Below, piece by piece: positions 8,288 to 17,198 of a stretch of DNA of 64,000 nt. This DNA comes from Pseudomonas sp. AL03. GTDB lineage: Bacteria; Pseudomonadota; Gammaproteobacteria; Pseudomonadales; Pseudomonadaceae. The translations under genes were made by a program, and so were the position numbers. Positions within the stretch are counted from its first letter, which is position 1, and each line of letters begins with the position of its first letter. The notes beneath the pieces are model-generated. The model was given only the letters and a program-made list of their open reading frames with translations. It searched no databases and was not told the DNA's origin. The stretch lies in the NCBI RefSeq assembly GCF_029960815.1, contig NZ_JASBRE010000007.1, positions 62,001-126,000 of the forward strand. The letters run 5' to 3'.

Positions 8288-9318
8288 ACGCAACCTCCGA
8301 AGGTCAGCAACTGGTTGCTCTCGGCTTCGACGTCGGCGGTAGGTGACTTGAGACCGTGATCACTTTCGCCGGTTGCGCTGCTGATGGCTTCACGGATGTG
8401 ACTTACCAGCAAAGTGTCGCCCAGGCCTCCTTCGCGGTTATGCAGATCGCGCAGTTGCGCTTCAACAGCGGCGCGTACGGCCGTGGTGTCGGGCTTCAGG
8501 TTCAGTCGGTAGGTCACCGGCACTTGTACCGGTGGCAGCACACGCAACTCGGCGGTGACCGGGCGCAGAGGTTCGATGTAGGCCTTGACTTCAGCCAGTT
8601 GCTCGGGATTGGGGACGGGTTTCGCATCGTCGTCCCGCATGATGTACAGACTGACAATGCCGGGGCCGGGATAGCTGCCGCGACACCAGGCACGGGTCAC
8701 CCCCGGACATTCAAGCGCCCAGGTTTCGTAGTCTTGCGCCGAACCGCCGTGAGGAATGATCCGGTAAGAACGAATCACCCGGGACCGCAGGGATTCCAGA
8801 CTTTCTCGAGCGATTCCGCCGGTCAACCCCGGCGCCAGCACCGTGAAGCTGTTGCCGATAATGCCCAGAATCGGCTGCACCGGAATCAGCGTCATGCCGG
8901 CGTCGGCATTCCCGAGACTGCCGGCGTCGAGGGCGGCGATGGTGGTGCTGTTCAAGCCATTGCTGGTGGTGCGGGCGGAAGTGACTTTGTAAATGCGACC
9001 GTCGTTCGATTGCAGCAGAGTATCGACGTCCAGCACAGCGCCAGCGCTGGCGGTAAAGCTGACGCTGCCACTGGCCGATTGTGCGGCTTTGCGCGGCTGG
9101 TTAAGACGCAGTGCGGCGATCCGTTCCAGGGTCGACTCATCGGCCTTGTCCGGAAGGATCTGCTCGGCGATCCAGTTCAGATAGCCATACAGACCATAGG
9201 CGGCGCCACCGAGGGTGCGGGCCAGCACTTGCGCATCGGACTGGCGCAGCGAATCGCTGGCCAGGTCGCTTTGGGTGCGCTTGATCAGCACCGGCAGCGA
9301 AGGGGTTTCAAACGGCAT
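8278..9318 (-). CDS. Baseplate J-like protein (Mu gp47 homologue)
   Basis: This 346-residue protein matches the baseplate J/gp47 family, which forms the wedge ring linking the central hub to the fibres. The characteristic block is found in the middle (GGIARESLESLRSRVIRSYR, then PHGGSAQDYETWA) and is followed by CPGVTRAWC. It overlaps the gene before it by 11 bases and the gene after it by 10, consistent with translational coupling. Confidence 0.9.
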   Translation of the reverse strand: MPFETPSLPVLIKRTQSDLASDSLRQSDAQVLARTLGGAAYGLYGYLNWIAEQILPDKADESTLERIAALRLNQPRKAAQSASGSVSFTASAGAVLDVDTLLQSNDGRIYKVTSARTTSNGLNSTTIAALDAGSLGNADAGMTLIPVQPILGIIGNSFTVLAPGLTGGIARESLESLRSRVIRSYRIIPHGGSAQDYETWALECPGVTRAWCRGSYPGPGIVSLYIMRDDDAKPVPNPEQLAEVKAYIEPLRPVTAELRVLPPVQVPVTYRLNLKPDTTAVRAAVEAQLRDLHNREGGLGDTLLVSHIREAISSATGESDHGLKSPTADVEAESNQLLTFGGCVWQ

Positions 9319-9706
9319 AGATCACCTGCCAACTGTTATCAGGGTTGATGTCCAGGCGCTCGCCGTCGGCCAGGGTCAGGACCGTGCGCAGGTTCAGGCG
9401 CTGAGCGTCGAGGCGTTCGCTGATGATGTCGATGGCGCTGCAGTGGCCGTCGTCGATCAGCCATTGCAAGGCTTCGCGGGCATAGAACTCGGCGTCCATC
9501 TGGGTCTGTCGGGTCAGCTTGACCCGCCGCAGCAGCCACAGGCGTGAGCCGATACGGTCGTCCGCGACCGTAGGAAAGGTGTCGCCCCACCAGCCGAAAC
9601 GTTCTTCGTCATCGAGGGCATCGTCATCGGCGGCGCGGCGCCAGGTGAACAGGCTGATCAGCACTGAACGGGTCAGTGCGGCGTGGAGGTTTTGGCTGAT
9701 AAACAT
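9308..9706 (-). CDS. Phage GP46 family baseplate protein
   Basis: The 132-residue protein matches Mu gp46, a small wedge component related to T4 gp25. The N-terminal stretch (ALTRSVLISLFTWRRA, then FGWWGDTFP) is characteristic. The ATG at 9706 overlaps the stop of the spike gene as TGATG; a GTG immediately before it is an equivalent alternative. Its position between the spike and baseplate J is conserved in Mu-like tails. Confidence 0.87.
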   Translation of the reverse strand: MFISQNLHAALTRSVLISLFTWRRAADDDALDDEERFGWWGDTFPTVADDRIGSRLWLLRRVKLTRQTQMDAEFYAREALQWLIDDGHCSAIDIISERLDAQRLNLRTVLTLADGERLDINPDNSWQVIYAV

Positions 9707-10215
9707 CACTGGCCTCCCGCCGGCACGCCGGTCTGGCCGTTGCCCGCCTGCACGCCGACGTGCACGTGCTTGATCTGGCTGATGCCACCGGCAATCTGAT
9801 CGCCCTGAGAGACGATCTTGCCGGTCTGGTTCAGGGTCGGTGTGTCGATATTTACGGCAGTGCTGGCGCGGATGTTCAGGGTGGTGGTTTCGATGTCGAT
9901 GATCCGTCCACGCTTGAAGTGGATCTTGTCGCCTTCGTCGGTGTAGATCGCTACTTCGCCCTGGGCCAGTGCCTTGAGGCGATAGCGGCGGTCGGCGACC
10001 ACCAGCACGATGGCGTGAGAACGATCGCCACCCAAAAACGTGGCGATACCTTCAGCACCGGCCAGCGGATTGCTGGTGAAACCGTAGGGTTCGAAGTGTT
10101 CCATGTCGTCGTTCACTTCACCGGCGGTGAGGCGCATTTGCAGGGATTGAAGCTTGGTAGCCGAGTTGGCGAGCACGACAGTGCCGCGCGCCAGGAGGCG
10201 TGTCAGTAGGCTCAT
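9706..10215 (-). CDS. Baseplate assembly protein V / spike (Mu gp45 homologue)
   Basis: Gp45/V-type proteins form the membrane-piercing needle under the tube. The 169-residue product has an N-terminal OB-like domain, the conserved GFTSNPLAGAEGIATFLGG stretch, then a short beta-helix region. It ends with an HVHVG motif like the metal-binding H-x-H apex of contractile tail spikes. The start at 10215 (MSLLTRLLARG) has AAGGTAA upstream; an upstream ATG was rejected for lack of a ribosome site. A single TGTAGGAGC-type sequence lies just upstream. Confidence 0.88.
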   Translation of the reverse strand: MSLLTRLLARGTVVLANSATKLQSLQMRLTAGEVNDDMEHFEPYGFTSNPLAGAEGIATFLGGDRSHAIVLVVADRRYRLKALAQGEVAIYTDEGDKIHFKRGRIIDIETTTLNIRASTAVNIDTPTLNQTGKIVSQGDQIAGGISQIKHVHVGVQAGNGQTGVPAGGQ

Positions 10216-10251
10216 GTGGATTACCTTGTAGGAGCGAGGCATAGCGGGGTG

Positions 10252-11292
10252 TCAGGTTTTTGGAGGCACCGGGTTCGCATCGAAGGTGTAAGGCGGCGCC
10301 ACTAGAAGTGTGGTGACCGAGCCCTGTTCGGACAGCGAGTAAGTCACCTTGGAGATCAGCATGTCGTGGTCAAAACCCAATACCTTGTCGATCACCCGCA
10401 CCAAGGTGTTGTGCTTCCACAAATCACCGTTGGATTGCCGCCAACCTTGTACCCGATAGGTCGTGGTGCCAGCCTTGCCGACGCGAACACCGCTTTCCCA
10501 ATCGGCACGCTGCTGCGCCAGTTCCGGGGTCAATTGCGCGCTTTCGTTGATCACGGTGATCCGCTTGCGCCCGATAATCGGGTCGGTGGAAACCCCGGAC
10601 ACTTCGCTCACGGCCGCACCGCTCTTCTCGTCGCCGCCCTTGTGCTGACCGATCACCCGGTACTCGGAGAACACCTGGCTGAAGTCCATCGGCGCGTTGG
10701 CCGACAGAATATTTTTGCCCAGCTCAAGCACATCACTCGCTCGCCCGCCGCTGCCCGGCCGGGCCAGTACTACCCGACCTTCAGCGTCATCGGTGGAAAA
10801 CACCCGAAACAGCGTGAGCAAGCGGTCGATCGACTGAAAGACCGTTTCCCCCGGCACGATGGTGTGGCTGCCGAGCCGCGTGGTTTCCGGGATTTCGCTG
10901 ACCACTTTCCCGGCATAGGGCGCGGCCAGCGCTTCGACGATGCTGAGTAACGATTGCTGATGCCATTGGTTGGGCGTGTTGATCGCCGCACAGTCCACCA
11001 GGTCCTGAGTCTTTGAACTGCCTTCGATACTCAGGCTGATCTGCCGCCCGTCATAGCTGATCGGCGCCTTGAACACATACCCGCTGAGCACCAGATCGCA
11101 ACCGATTCGCACTTGGCAGGGCGCACCCGGACGAATGGGTCGGTCGACCGTCTGCCCTGGCCATTGCCAGGTGATATCGAGCTTGAAAGTGCGGAACTGG
11201 CGCTCTAGGTCCGCGGTGATTTCAACGCTTTTCCAGCCGCCATACTCCAGACCGTCAACGGTCAGCAACACGCTGTTGTCGAGTTCATTCAT
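10252..11292 (-). CDS. Baseplate hub protein, Mu gp44 / late control D-like
   Basis: The 346-residue protein resembles Mu gp44 and related hub proteins that cap the tube and hold the spike. Features include an N-terminal beta domain (WKSVEITADLERQFRTFKLD) and a middle region GETVFQSIDRLLTLFRVFST that is well conserved in this family. It lies between the DNA-circulation-type protein and the spike gene, as in Mu. No enzymatic motif was seen. Confidence 0.87.
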   Translation of the reverse strand: MNELDNSVLLTVDGLEYGGWKSVEITADLERQFRTFKLDITWQWPGQTVDRPIRPGAPCQVRIGCDLVLSGYVFKAPISYDGRQISLSIEGSSKTQDLVDCAAINTPNQWHQQSLLSIVEALAAPYAGKVVSEIPETTRLGSHTIVPGETVFQSIDRLLTLFRVFSTDDAEGRVVLARPGSGGRASDVLELGKNILSANAPMDFSQVFSEYRVIGQHKGGDEKSGAAVSEVSGVSTDPIIGRKRITVINESAQLTPELAQQRADWESGVRVGKAGTTTYRVQGWRQSNGDLWKHNTLVRVIDKVLGFDHDMLISKVTYSLSEQGSVTTLLVAPPYTFDANPVPPKT

Positions 11293-11295
11293 GGT

Positions 11296-12534
11296 CTATT
11301 TCCCCAGGACTTTTACGTCGTCCAGCGGGAGAAAACCCGGATGAATAATGCCGTTGCGCTGTAGTACTTCAGCGATTCGCGTGGCGTCTCCACTTTGCTG
11401 ATAGATCACGACCAGCCCCGGAAGGCTTTGCTTGAAAGACTTGCTGACCAGTCGAACGCCGGACGACGCGACCGCTTTCAAATGCGCCCGGAGCGCCTGG
11501 CGCAGATTGCTCATCGCCAGATAGTGCGCAGGATCCGCCTTGGCCTCGGGCAGCTTGAACACTTCCTCAAGTGCCACACGCAAGGCCTCTAAATCGTCGA
11601 CCACCGGAACGTCCTGGTGCGTGGTCGGTTGCACAGCCTGATGCCCGACCGGCAGGTTGGTGACCCGCTTGACTGCCTGCGAAGCCACCGGCATCGACGC
11701 GACCCACTGGGCCATTTGCACAATCAAAGTGTCCTGCACCAGATTGGTCAGCGCCTGGGCCGCAGCGGTGGTGTCCTTGCCGGTGGTGAGCTTCGGCGCA
11801 TCGGCCTTCTTGATGGCTTCGACCTGTTGGGAGACGTTGGCAATCACGCCACGATAACCTTCACGGGCGAAGTCCTTCAGTTCGTTGATGTCGCCGATCA
11901 ATCCCTTGAATTCCGCCGCCACGTCCTTGGGCAGTTCCTTGACGGCTTTGACCAGATCGCTGATCTGCTGGTACTCATCGATCAACGGCTGAAGGTGCTG
12001 CTGAATCACCTCGTAAGCCTCCTTGATGCTGTTGCGCAGGTTGGCAATGCCGATCCGCGCAGCCTTGATCAAAGTCATCGCGTCTTCGAAACGCTTCACT
12101 GCGGAGCCCAGCAAGCTGTCGGCCGACACCAGCAATAGCTTCTGCGTACTGACCGCCGCCGTCGGAAACGGCACCGGTTGATCGGGGTAAAACTTCAGGG
12201 TAAAGGTCACCAGCCCGCCGTCCTGGCGGGTGTGAGTCATGTCGCATTCGCCGACCTTGACCTGCAGACGTCCCAGCCACGGGTGAACCAGCTCACCACT
12301 GCCCTGCTCCAGCGCCTTGAGCAGTTTGTCGCGCTGCTCCAGGCAATCGGGGCCGACGATAAATGCGGTCAGATCGTGAATCTTCGCCTGCAGGCCAAGG
12401 CCCTCGAAATACGGCAGATCGCGCTGCGGGTACTCGTGCAACTGGCCCTTTTGGCCGACCGAGTTTTTCGCCTGATCGACCCAGAACTGGACGCCGCGAA
12501 ACGACGCCGGCATCAAACGATCACGCCAGCTCAT
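11296..12534 (-). CDS. DNA circulation N-terminal domain tail protein (Mu gp43 homologue)
   Basis: The 412-residue protein starts MSWRDRLMPASFRGVQFWVD, the usual opening of the phage DNA-circulation N-terminal family, which is a tail/hub component despite its name. The rest is rich in helices. The ATG at 12534 has GGAGG upstream and overlaps the tape-measure stop by 14 bases; the longer open frame into the tape-measure gene is ignored. The order gp42-gp43-gp44-gp45 is that of Mu. Confidence 0.87.
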   Translation of the reverse strand: MSWRDRLMPASFRGVQFWVDQAKNSVGQKGQLHEYPQRDLPYFEGLGLQAKIHDLTAFIVGPDCLEQRDKLLKALEQGSGELVHPWLGRLQVKVGECDMTHTRQDGGLVTFTLKFYPDQPVPFPTAAVSTQKLLLVSADSLLGSAVKRFEDAMTLIKAARIGIANLRNSIKEAYEVIQQHLQPLIDEYQQISDLVKAVKELPKDVAAEFKGLIGDINELKDFAREGYRGVIANVSQQVEAIKKADAPKLTTGKDTTAAAQALTNLVQDTLIVQMAQWVASMPVASQAVKRVTNLPVGHQAVQPTTHQDVPVVDDLEALRVALEEVFKLPEAKADPAHYLAMSNLRQALRAHLKAVASSGVRLVSKSFKQSLPGLVVIYQQSGDATRIAEVLQRNGIIHPGFLPLDDVKVLGK

Positions 12535-14083
12535 TGGAACCTCCAAGGGACAGTGTGCGGTAGCCGATGCGCGAATTGAGCGCCAGCGCCGGTTGATTGG
12601 TTTGCGGCTGATCGGTGCGCATGCCGGCCGGCGCATTTTCGAAGCGCACGGTCAGGCCGCCTTCGAGTTGTGTGCGGCTGTTGGCGGCGCTTTGCTGAAT
12701 CAGGGCGTTGGAGTTTTGTGTCAGGGATCCAGGCTGCATCGAGGGTTTGTGCGGCAGATTACCGGGCAGCACCGACAGGCTTTGTGGTTGCTCGGTATCG
12801 GTGCCAAAAAACGCCGGCGCAAACTTACCGTTGCCTTCGGCATTGGTTTTTTCTTGAGCCTCGGTCAGGCCTTCGACCTTGCCGGTCACACTGGCGACAA
12901 GACTGCCGAAACCACCGGCAAAGAATTCCTTGATCGGCGCGACGACGCCTTGCAGCTTGTCCCACCATTGGCTGAACCATTCGGTGATCGGCTCCCAACG
13001 CTTTTTGATCTCCTCCAACGGAAACCAGTCAAACAGGCTGCGCAGCGTGCCGTACATCACCAGCGCCGGGACCTTGATGCTGTCCCAGATACCGGAAAAC
13101 AATTCGGTGACCGCGCCCCAGCCAGCGATGATCAACTCCCGCGGCGACCAGTCGAACAGGCCGTGCAGAAAGTCCATGACCGGCACCGACAGCGCTCTGA
13201 GCAAGTCCCAGATGGCCGAGAACAGGCCCGTCAACGGAGTCCAGTTGCTGATGATCAAACCCAGTGGTGACCAGGAAAAAAGCGTCTGAAAAAATCCGAT
13301 TACCGGCGTGGCCGCCGCTTTGATGACGTCCCAGATCGCCGCGAACACGGCGGTGATCGGTCCCCAATGGCTGATGATTTGTCCCAGCGGCGTGAACGCA
13401 AACATCGTCCTGAAGAACTCGACCATGGGCATCACGACCGGAGAAATCTTTTGCCAAAGCCCGGCGAAGAACGCCGAAATGGGTTTCCAGTTGGCCACAA
13501 TCAAACCGGCTGCCAAGGCGATGCCCGTGGCAATCAACACGATGGGATGGGTCTTGAGCACCCTGTTCATCAGATCGAACACTTGGGTCGCGCCGGTCAC
13601 GGCGGTTTGCATCGCCGAAAACGCAATGGCACCGGCCGCAATTCCCTCGACCAGCTTCGGGTTGTCATTGAGCAGACTGCCAAAGCCAATGAGCAGCGGC
13701 TGAAGCCCTGCCGTGACGGTCGCGACGGCAGGTTGTAACGCGGTATTAGCGGCAGCCGACACCTGCTCCATCGACCGACTGAACACATTCATGGTTTGCG
13801 CGGCGCTGGTCGGTACGCTCGGCACATCGACACCTTTGGCGGCCTCATTGACCTCGGTCAATTGGCCCTTGAACGCAGCGGAGGCCTTGATCCCGTCCAC
13901 GAAGGGCGTGATCACGCTGCCACCCTTGAACAGACCGCTGATATCCAGCTTGCCCAGCCCGGTTTGTTCAAGATGTGTTCTGAAGCCCTCGACCTTCGCT
14001 CGAAGGCCGGCGAGCCTGGGGGTCAGTTCATCGATCCCGGTCAGCCGGACCGACTTTTCATCTTCCTTTTCTATGTCTGCCAT
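12521..14083 (-). CDS. Tail tape measure protein with 41-residue repeats
   Basis: Tape measure proteins set tail length. This 520-residue product is short for the class. It contains a hydrophobic segment (IVLIATGIALAAGLIVANW) near residue 180, followed by about four and a half tandem 41-residue repeats. Each has a Trp near its start, then an F-x-x-x-W core and a terminal WSPLGLIIS-like turn (about residues 200-385). The C-terminal 100 residues are low in complexity. The ATG at 14083 overlaps the chaperone E' stop (TGATG). Confidence 0.9.
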   Translation of the reverse strand: MADIEKEDEKSVRLTGIDELTPRLAGLRAKVEGFRTHLEQTGLGKLDISGLFKGGSVITPFVDGIKASAAFKGQLTEVNEAAKGVDVPSVPTSAAQTMNVFSRSMEQVSAAANTALQPAVATVTAGLQPLLIGFGSLLNDNPKLVEGIAAGAIAFSAMQTAVTGATQVFDLMNRVLKTHPIVLIATGIALAAGLIVANWKPISAFFAGLWQKISPVVMPMVEFFRTMFAFTPLGQIISHWGPITAVFAAIWDVIKAAATPVIGFFQTLFSWSPLGLIISNWTPLTGLFSAIWDLLRALSVPVMDFLHGLFDWSPRELIIAGWGAVTELFSGIWDSIKVPALVMYGTLRSLFDWFPLEEIKKRWEPITEWFSQWWDKLQGVVAPIKEFFAGGFGSLVASVTGKVEGLTEAQEKTNAEGNGKFAPAFFGTDTEQPQSLSVLPGNLPHKPSMQPGSLTQNSNALIQQSAANSRTQLEGGLTVRFENAPAGMRTDQPQTNQPALALNSRIGYRTLSLGGSNELA

Positions 14084-14510
14084 CACTGCACCTGCTGCAT
14101 CGCATTGATCCGTTGCGCGTGCTCCAGCGATTCGCGGAGCACATCCAGTGGCCTGGCCATCATCTGTTCGGGGTCAACCTTCCAGAACCAGGCCAGGTCA
14201 TAGGCGACTGAAATCAGGTCGGTGATGGCTCCGACGCCGCACTCATGAAAAAACTCGCGACAGCCCAGCTCAGCGCGTTGAGGTCAGCCAGGTCCAACTG
14301 ATTGACCGACGACGGCGGGATGCCGGCGCAGACCGCGATGTATTTGGCCGCGACGTCCATGTCGAGGCTGACTTCTTCGCTCTTGTCGATCTTGTACGGC
14401 AGCGCCTTGATCGCTCGAACTTCCTGCACCGTTGGACGGCGCAGGTTGAGTTCGGTCAAGGGCTCGCCGTGAGCTTCGATCGCAACCTGAAGCTTCACGG
14501 CGCCAGTCAT
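14083..14510 (-). CDS. Tail assembly chaperone E-E' fusion made by -1 frameshift
   Basis: Contractile and long-tailed phages make a short chaperone E and a longer E-E' form through a conserved -1 ribosomal frameshift. Here the E frame meets T TTT TTC at 14247-14253; slipping back one base leads into FFHECGVGAITDL and on through LAWFWKVDPEQMMARPLDVL to a stop at 14083-14085. That stop overlaps the tape-measure start. The extension has no start codon or ribosome site of its own. The fusion would be about 142 residues. Frameshifting itself is inferred from the sequence. Confidence 0.75.
14214..14510 (-). CDS. Tail assembly chaperone E (Mu gp41-like)
   Basis: The 98-residue protein begins MTGAVKLQVAIEAHGEP and includes LRRPTVQEVRAIKALPY, a pattern of phage tail assembly proteins of the gp41/E family. 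It starts at 14510 with an ATGA overlap with the tube gene. It works with the longer E-E' product to load tube subunits on the tape measure. It ends ASEPSPT just past the slippery site. Confidence 0.82.
   Translation of the reverse strand: MTGAVKLQVAIEAHGEPLTELNLRRPTVQEVRAIKALPYKIDKSEEVSLDMDVAAKYIAVCAGIPPSSVNQLDLADLNALSWAVASFFMSAASEPSPT
14247..14253 (-). promoter_or_regulatory. Slippery heptamer for -1 frameshift in tail chaperone
   Basis: On the minus strand the sequence is T TTT TTC in the E reading frame (codons AGT TTT TTC), a canonical X XXY YYZ slippery site on which Phe tRNAs can re-pair one base back. It falls near the E stop, as expected for the tail-gene frameshift known from lambda, P2 and Mu. 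Confidence 0.72.
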
Positions 14511-14854
14511 TGCCAGGTCCCCTTGATGCCTTCGAATTTCAGTTCGATGGTGGCGTCGTCGCCTTTGGAGACAGGCTCTTCCACCAGGTAGGCGCCAGCC
14601 AGTACGTAGACTTTGCCGTTGCTGAATTCGCAAGTGACGGTCATGTCAGTGCCTGCGATCAGTTGCTTGAGCGGGAAGTCCGCGGTGTGCAGCGCCGTCA
14701 CTTTGAACGACGGGGAAATGTCGGTTTCCTTGTAGAAACCCGGTACGACGGTTTCCCGTTTCACAGCCATCAACGGCGCTTCGCAGCCGCCATTGATAGT
14801 CAGTTGAGCGCCGTCCACTTTGACGTAGCAGGTGCCCGCAATCAGTTGACCCAT
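14507..14854 (-). CDS. Tail tube protein
   Basis: The 115-residue protein forms the inner tube in the family that follows the sheath in Mu-like tails. It begins MGQLIAGTCYVKVDG and has a beta-rich sequence without cysteine clusters or membrane segments. The ATG at 14854 has GAAGGGAG upstream; the longer frame into the upstream gap is not used. A terminator-like hairpin lies between this gene and the sheath gene. Confidence 0.88.
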   Translation of the reverse strand: MGQLIAGTCYVKVDGAQLTINGGCEAPLMAVKRETVVPGFYKETDISPSFKVTALHTADFPLKQLIAGTDMTVTCEFSNGKVYVLAGAYLVEEPVSKGDDATIELKFEGIKGTWQ

Positions 14855-14870
14855 GGTGTTTCTCCCTTCA

Positions 14871-14896
14871 AATAAAAAGCCCACGCGTGGTGGGCT
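14871..14896 (-). terminator. Terminator-like hairpin between sheath and tube genes
   Basis: On the minus strand a 7-bp perfect stem (AGCCCAC/GTGGGCT) with a 5-base loop is followed by TTTTTATT. It lies inside the tail operon, so it may act as an attenuator that makes sheath message more abundant than downstream messages, or be passed by antitermination. Confidence 0.7.
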
Positions 14897-14921
14897 GAAA
14901 TCACACAGTCAAGGGCAGCGA

Positions 14922-16418
14922 TCAGGCTGCGTCGTCGTACTGCAGACGGAATTGGTTAAGCAGCGCGAACACGCGCAGGCCATTGATGTAATCCGGCGGG
15001 AACAGCACGTTGACCCGGCTCGGGTCCTGCACGTCGCGCTCGACGATCAGGTGCTCGGCGAACAGCTCGGCGTTTTCTACGTGGCCTTCCAGTTCGAGCT
15101 TGGCGTACTGGGCGATCAGCTCGCCGCGAATCGTGCTCGGGGTAACGATCGGCTGGCCGGCGCCGAAACGGGTGCCGTCAGAGGCCAGTTTGTGGCGACC
15201 GTATTTGCTGGTGATCACGCTTTGCAGACGACGCACGATGAAGGCCGACTGGTGCATGGTTTCGCTGTCCAGGTAGGAATTGTCTGCCTGGCCGTAGGCG
15301 TTCTTCTGATAGGTGGTAATCGAACGCTGAATGCGCACGTAGCCGCCTTCGTAGTAAGCGGTGGCGATACCGTAATTGAGCAGCGACTGACGCTCGGTCA
15401 GGGTGAAACGCTCACTGGCCGGTGCCGGGTCGAGACCTGGCAGGCTGCCGCTTTGGGTCGGGCGGCTGGCGTCGGCAGAGATGAACACTGAGGTGCGCGC
15501 AGCCAATGCCGCAGCCTGCACCCAGAACGGTTGCGGGACGCCCGGTTCCAGCGCCTGAAGGGTCATGTGCTGGTCATTACGCGCTTGGCCGGCAGCGACC
15601 AAAGTACCAATGGTGCCGCGCTTGGCGCTGTAGACATGACCGAACAATTGCTTGGCCCACGACCAACGACCGGTGCTGTCATCCATGACGGCTTGCCAGG
15701 TGTTGAGGGTCGACAGGTCCGAGAATGGCATGCAGATGAACTCGAACGGTTCATCGCCCAGCGCCGCTACCGCAGCGACCTGATCCGGCACACCGGCGCC
15801 GCCGGTCATGGCGGCGATGGCCGTGGTGAGGCCGGCCGGGGTTTCTTCGCCGTTGCTCTTGCCTAGGCGATTGAATTGCAGGCTGATGTCGTTACCGCTG
15901 TCGCCAGTCCATTTGGCGCTCAGGGTCACGATGCCTTCAACGGCAGCAGCGCTGACCGGCAGATCTGCCGAGGCGTTGATTTTCAGCGCCAGCGTGGTAG
16001 CGGCCTGAGCTGCCGTAGCGCCGTTGACGATGGCCGCTTGAACGCGAACGCCGCCGACGTACAGGTTGAGCACACCGCTTTGAGTGGCCGCGCCGGTCAG
16101 GGTCAACACGCCTTTGGCGATGCTGCCTTCAGTGTTGTGCAGCGGCAGGCACCAGATCTCGCCGATCGGGTCGGTCTTGCGCCAGGTTTCATACATCGAG
16201 GCGAGCATCGAGCCTTGGCCGCCAATGCTTTTGGCTAGCGCCACGCTGGACACCAACACCAGTTTGCCAACCTCGGCCGGCGCAATGTTGTCGTTGACCT
16301 GAGCGACGATCAAACGGCGCATGGCCGACGACGCGCTATTGGCGGCCGAATTGTCCATCTCGGCGTAAAACAGCGGAACACGAATGTCCGCGGGGATGTT
16401 GCTGAATCCGATCGCCAT
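14922..16418 (-). CDS. Contractile tail sheath protein
   Basis: The 498-residue protein begins MAIGFSNIPADIRVPLFYAE and ends with the sheath C-terminal pattern (NVLFPPDYINGLRVFALLNQ). This is the Mu gpL/pyocin-type sheath whose contraction drives the tube into the target cell. The ATG at 16418 overlaps the stop of the small gene before it (TAATG). Central residues about 120-300 form the variable outer domain. Length and motifs fit an intact gene. Confidence 0.93.
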   Translation of the reverse strand: MAIGFSNIPADIRVPLFYAEMDNSAANSASSAMRRLIVAQVNDNIAPAEVGKLVLVSSVALAKSIGGQGSMLASMYETWRKTDPIGEIWCLPLHNTEGSIAKGVLTLTGAATQSGVLNLYVGGVRVQAAIVNGATAAQAATTLALKINASADLPVSAAAVEGIVTLSAKWTGDSGNDISLQFNRLGKSNGEETPAGLTTAIAAMTGGAGVPDQVAAVAALGDEPFEFICMPFSDLSTLNTWQAVMDDSTGRWSWAKQLFGHVYSAKRGTIGTLVAAGQARNDQHMTLQALEPGVPQPFWVQAAALAARTSVFISADASRPTQSGSLPGLDPAPASERFTLTERQSLLNYGIATAYYEGGYVRIQRSITTYQKNAYGQADNSYLDSETMHQSAFIVRRLQSVITSKYGRHKLASDGTRFGAGQPIVTPSTIRGELIAQYAKLELEGHVENAELFAEHLIVERDVQDPSRVNVLFPPDYINGLRVFALLNQFRLQYDDAA

Positions 16419-16600
16419 TATTTGGCTCCCTGTGGTTTTGCCGCTTTCACGGCTTTGGTAGTGATATCGCCATCGGCCAGACGTCGACGCCACCAGGCGT
16501 TGTCCGGCACTTCACGGCCCTCGAGGGGCAACAGATCGCCCGCTTCCGGGTCGGGCACGGCACGGCCTGGGGCCGGCAGCACGGTGATGCGTTTGCTCAT
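16418..16600 (-). CDS. Small tail protein, DUF2635 family
   Basis: The 60-residue protein (MSKRITVLPAPGRAVPDPEA start, WWRRRLADGD in the middle) fits the DUF2635 family found immediately before sheath genes in Mu-like phages. Its role is unknown. It overlaps the upstream gene as ATGA and the sheath as TAATG, so all three are likely translationally coupled. Confidence 0.82.
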   Translation of the reverse strand: MSKRITVLPAPGRAVPDPEAGDLLPLEGREVPDNAWWRRRLADGDITTKAVKAAKPQGAK

Positions 16601-17181
16601 GGGGTTACGTCTCCAGAGAAAGTCAGTTCCAGGCGTCCGTCGGGGCCTGGGCGTTTCAGATTGGGGTCCGCTGGATCAATCGCATCGACCCGCACGGTGA
16701 CCCCGGTAAAGGACGACAAACCGTCCAGCTCACGTTCGTGCCAGCTCTCCGCAGGCTGACCAGGCAGATTGCGGCCGAGCTGGAACTCGGCAAAAAAGCG
16801 CAGGCGATACAGCACGCGGTTGCTGTTGATGGAAACCCGTTCGCCGCCGTCATAGGCGATGGCGTCGTAATCACTGCCGGGCTTGAAACCCACCAGCGCC
16901 CGCCACAGTTCGGCCCGCAGGTCGTGCAACAGATCCAGCGCTTTTGTAGCGTCGGTGGTGTCAAGCACCAGGGTCACTTCGAAGCGGTCGCGAATGGTCT
17001 GCCACGTAGCGTTTTGCGCCGCGTTTGCGCCCGCCAGATCGGTAATCGGCACCACGTAGGCGCAAGGAGTTGAAAGCGGGGTACTGGCTTTCAGCGTTTC
17101 GAGGTCGATGCCGGCAGCCACGCGATTGGCGAGGGTTGGGCAGTGATCACGCAGTTGGGTGATCAGTGGGGTGATCTTCAT
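16597..17181 (-). CDS. Phage tail protein, Mu gp37-like (probable tail terminator)
   Basis: The 194-residue protein begins MKITPLITQLRDHCPTLANR and belongs by position and sequence style to the Mu gp37-like proteins that precede DUF2635 and sheath genes. Such proteins are thought to cap the head-proximal end of the tube; this is inference here. The ATG at 17181 follows a hairpin terminator by about 18 bases. An upstream ORF extension through the hairpin is not used. Confidence 0.72.
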   Translation of the reverse strand: MKITPLITQLRDHCPTLANRVAAGIDLETLKASTPLSTPCAYVVPITDLAGANAAQNATWQTIRDRFEVTLVLDTTDATKALDLLHDLRAELWRALVGFKPGSDYDAIAYDGGERVSINSNRVLYRLRFFAEFQLGRNLPGQPAESWHERELDGLSSFTGVTVRVDAIDPADPNLKRPGPDGRLELTFSGDVTP

Positions 17182-17198
17182 GGTGTTTTCACCGGGCA

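Noticed and set aside
10227-10239. Single TGTAGGAGC sequence between the hub and spike genes
   Set aside because: Lacks the inverted partner and the GCTTGC core of a full REP, so it may be chance.
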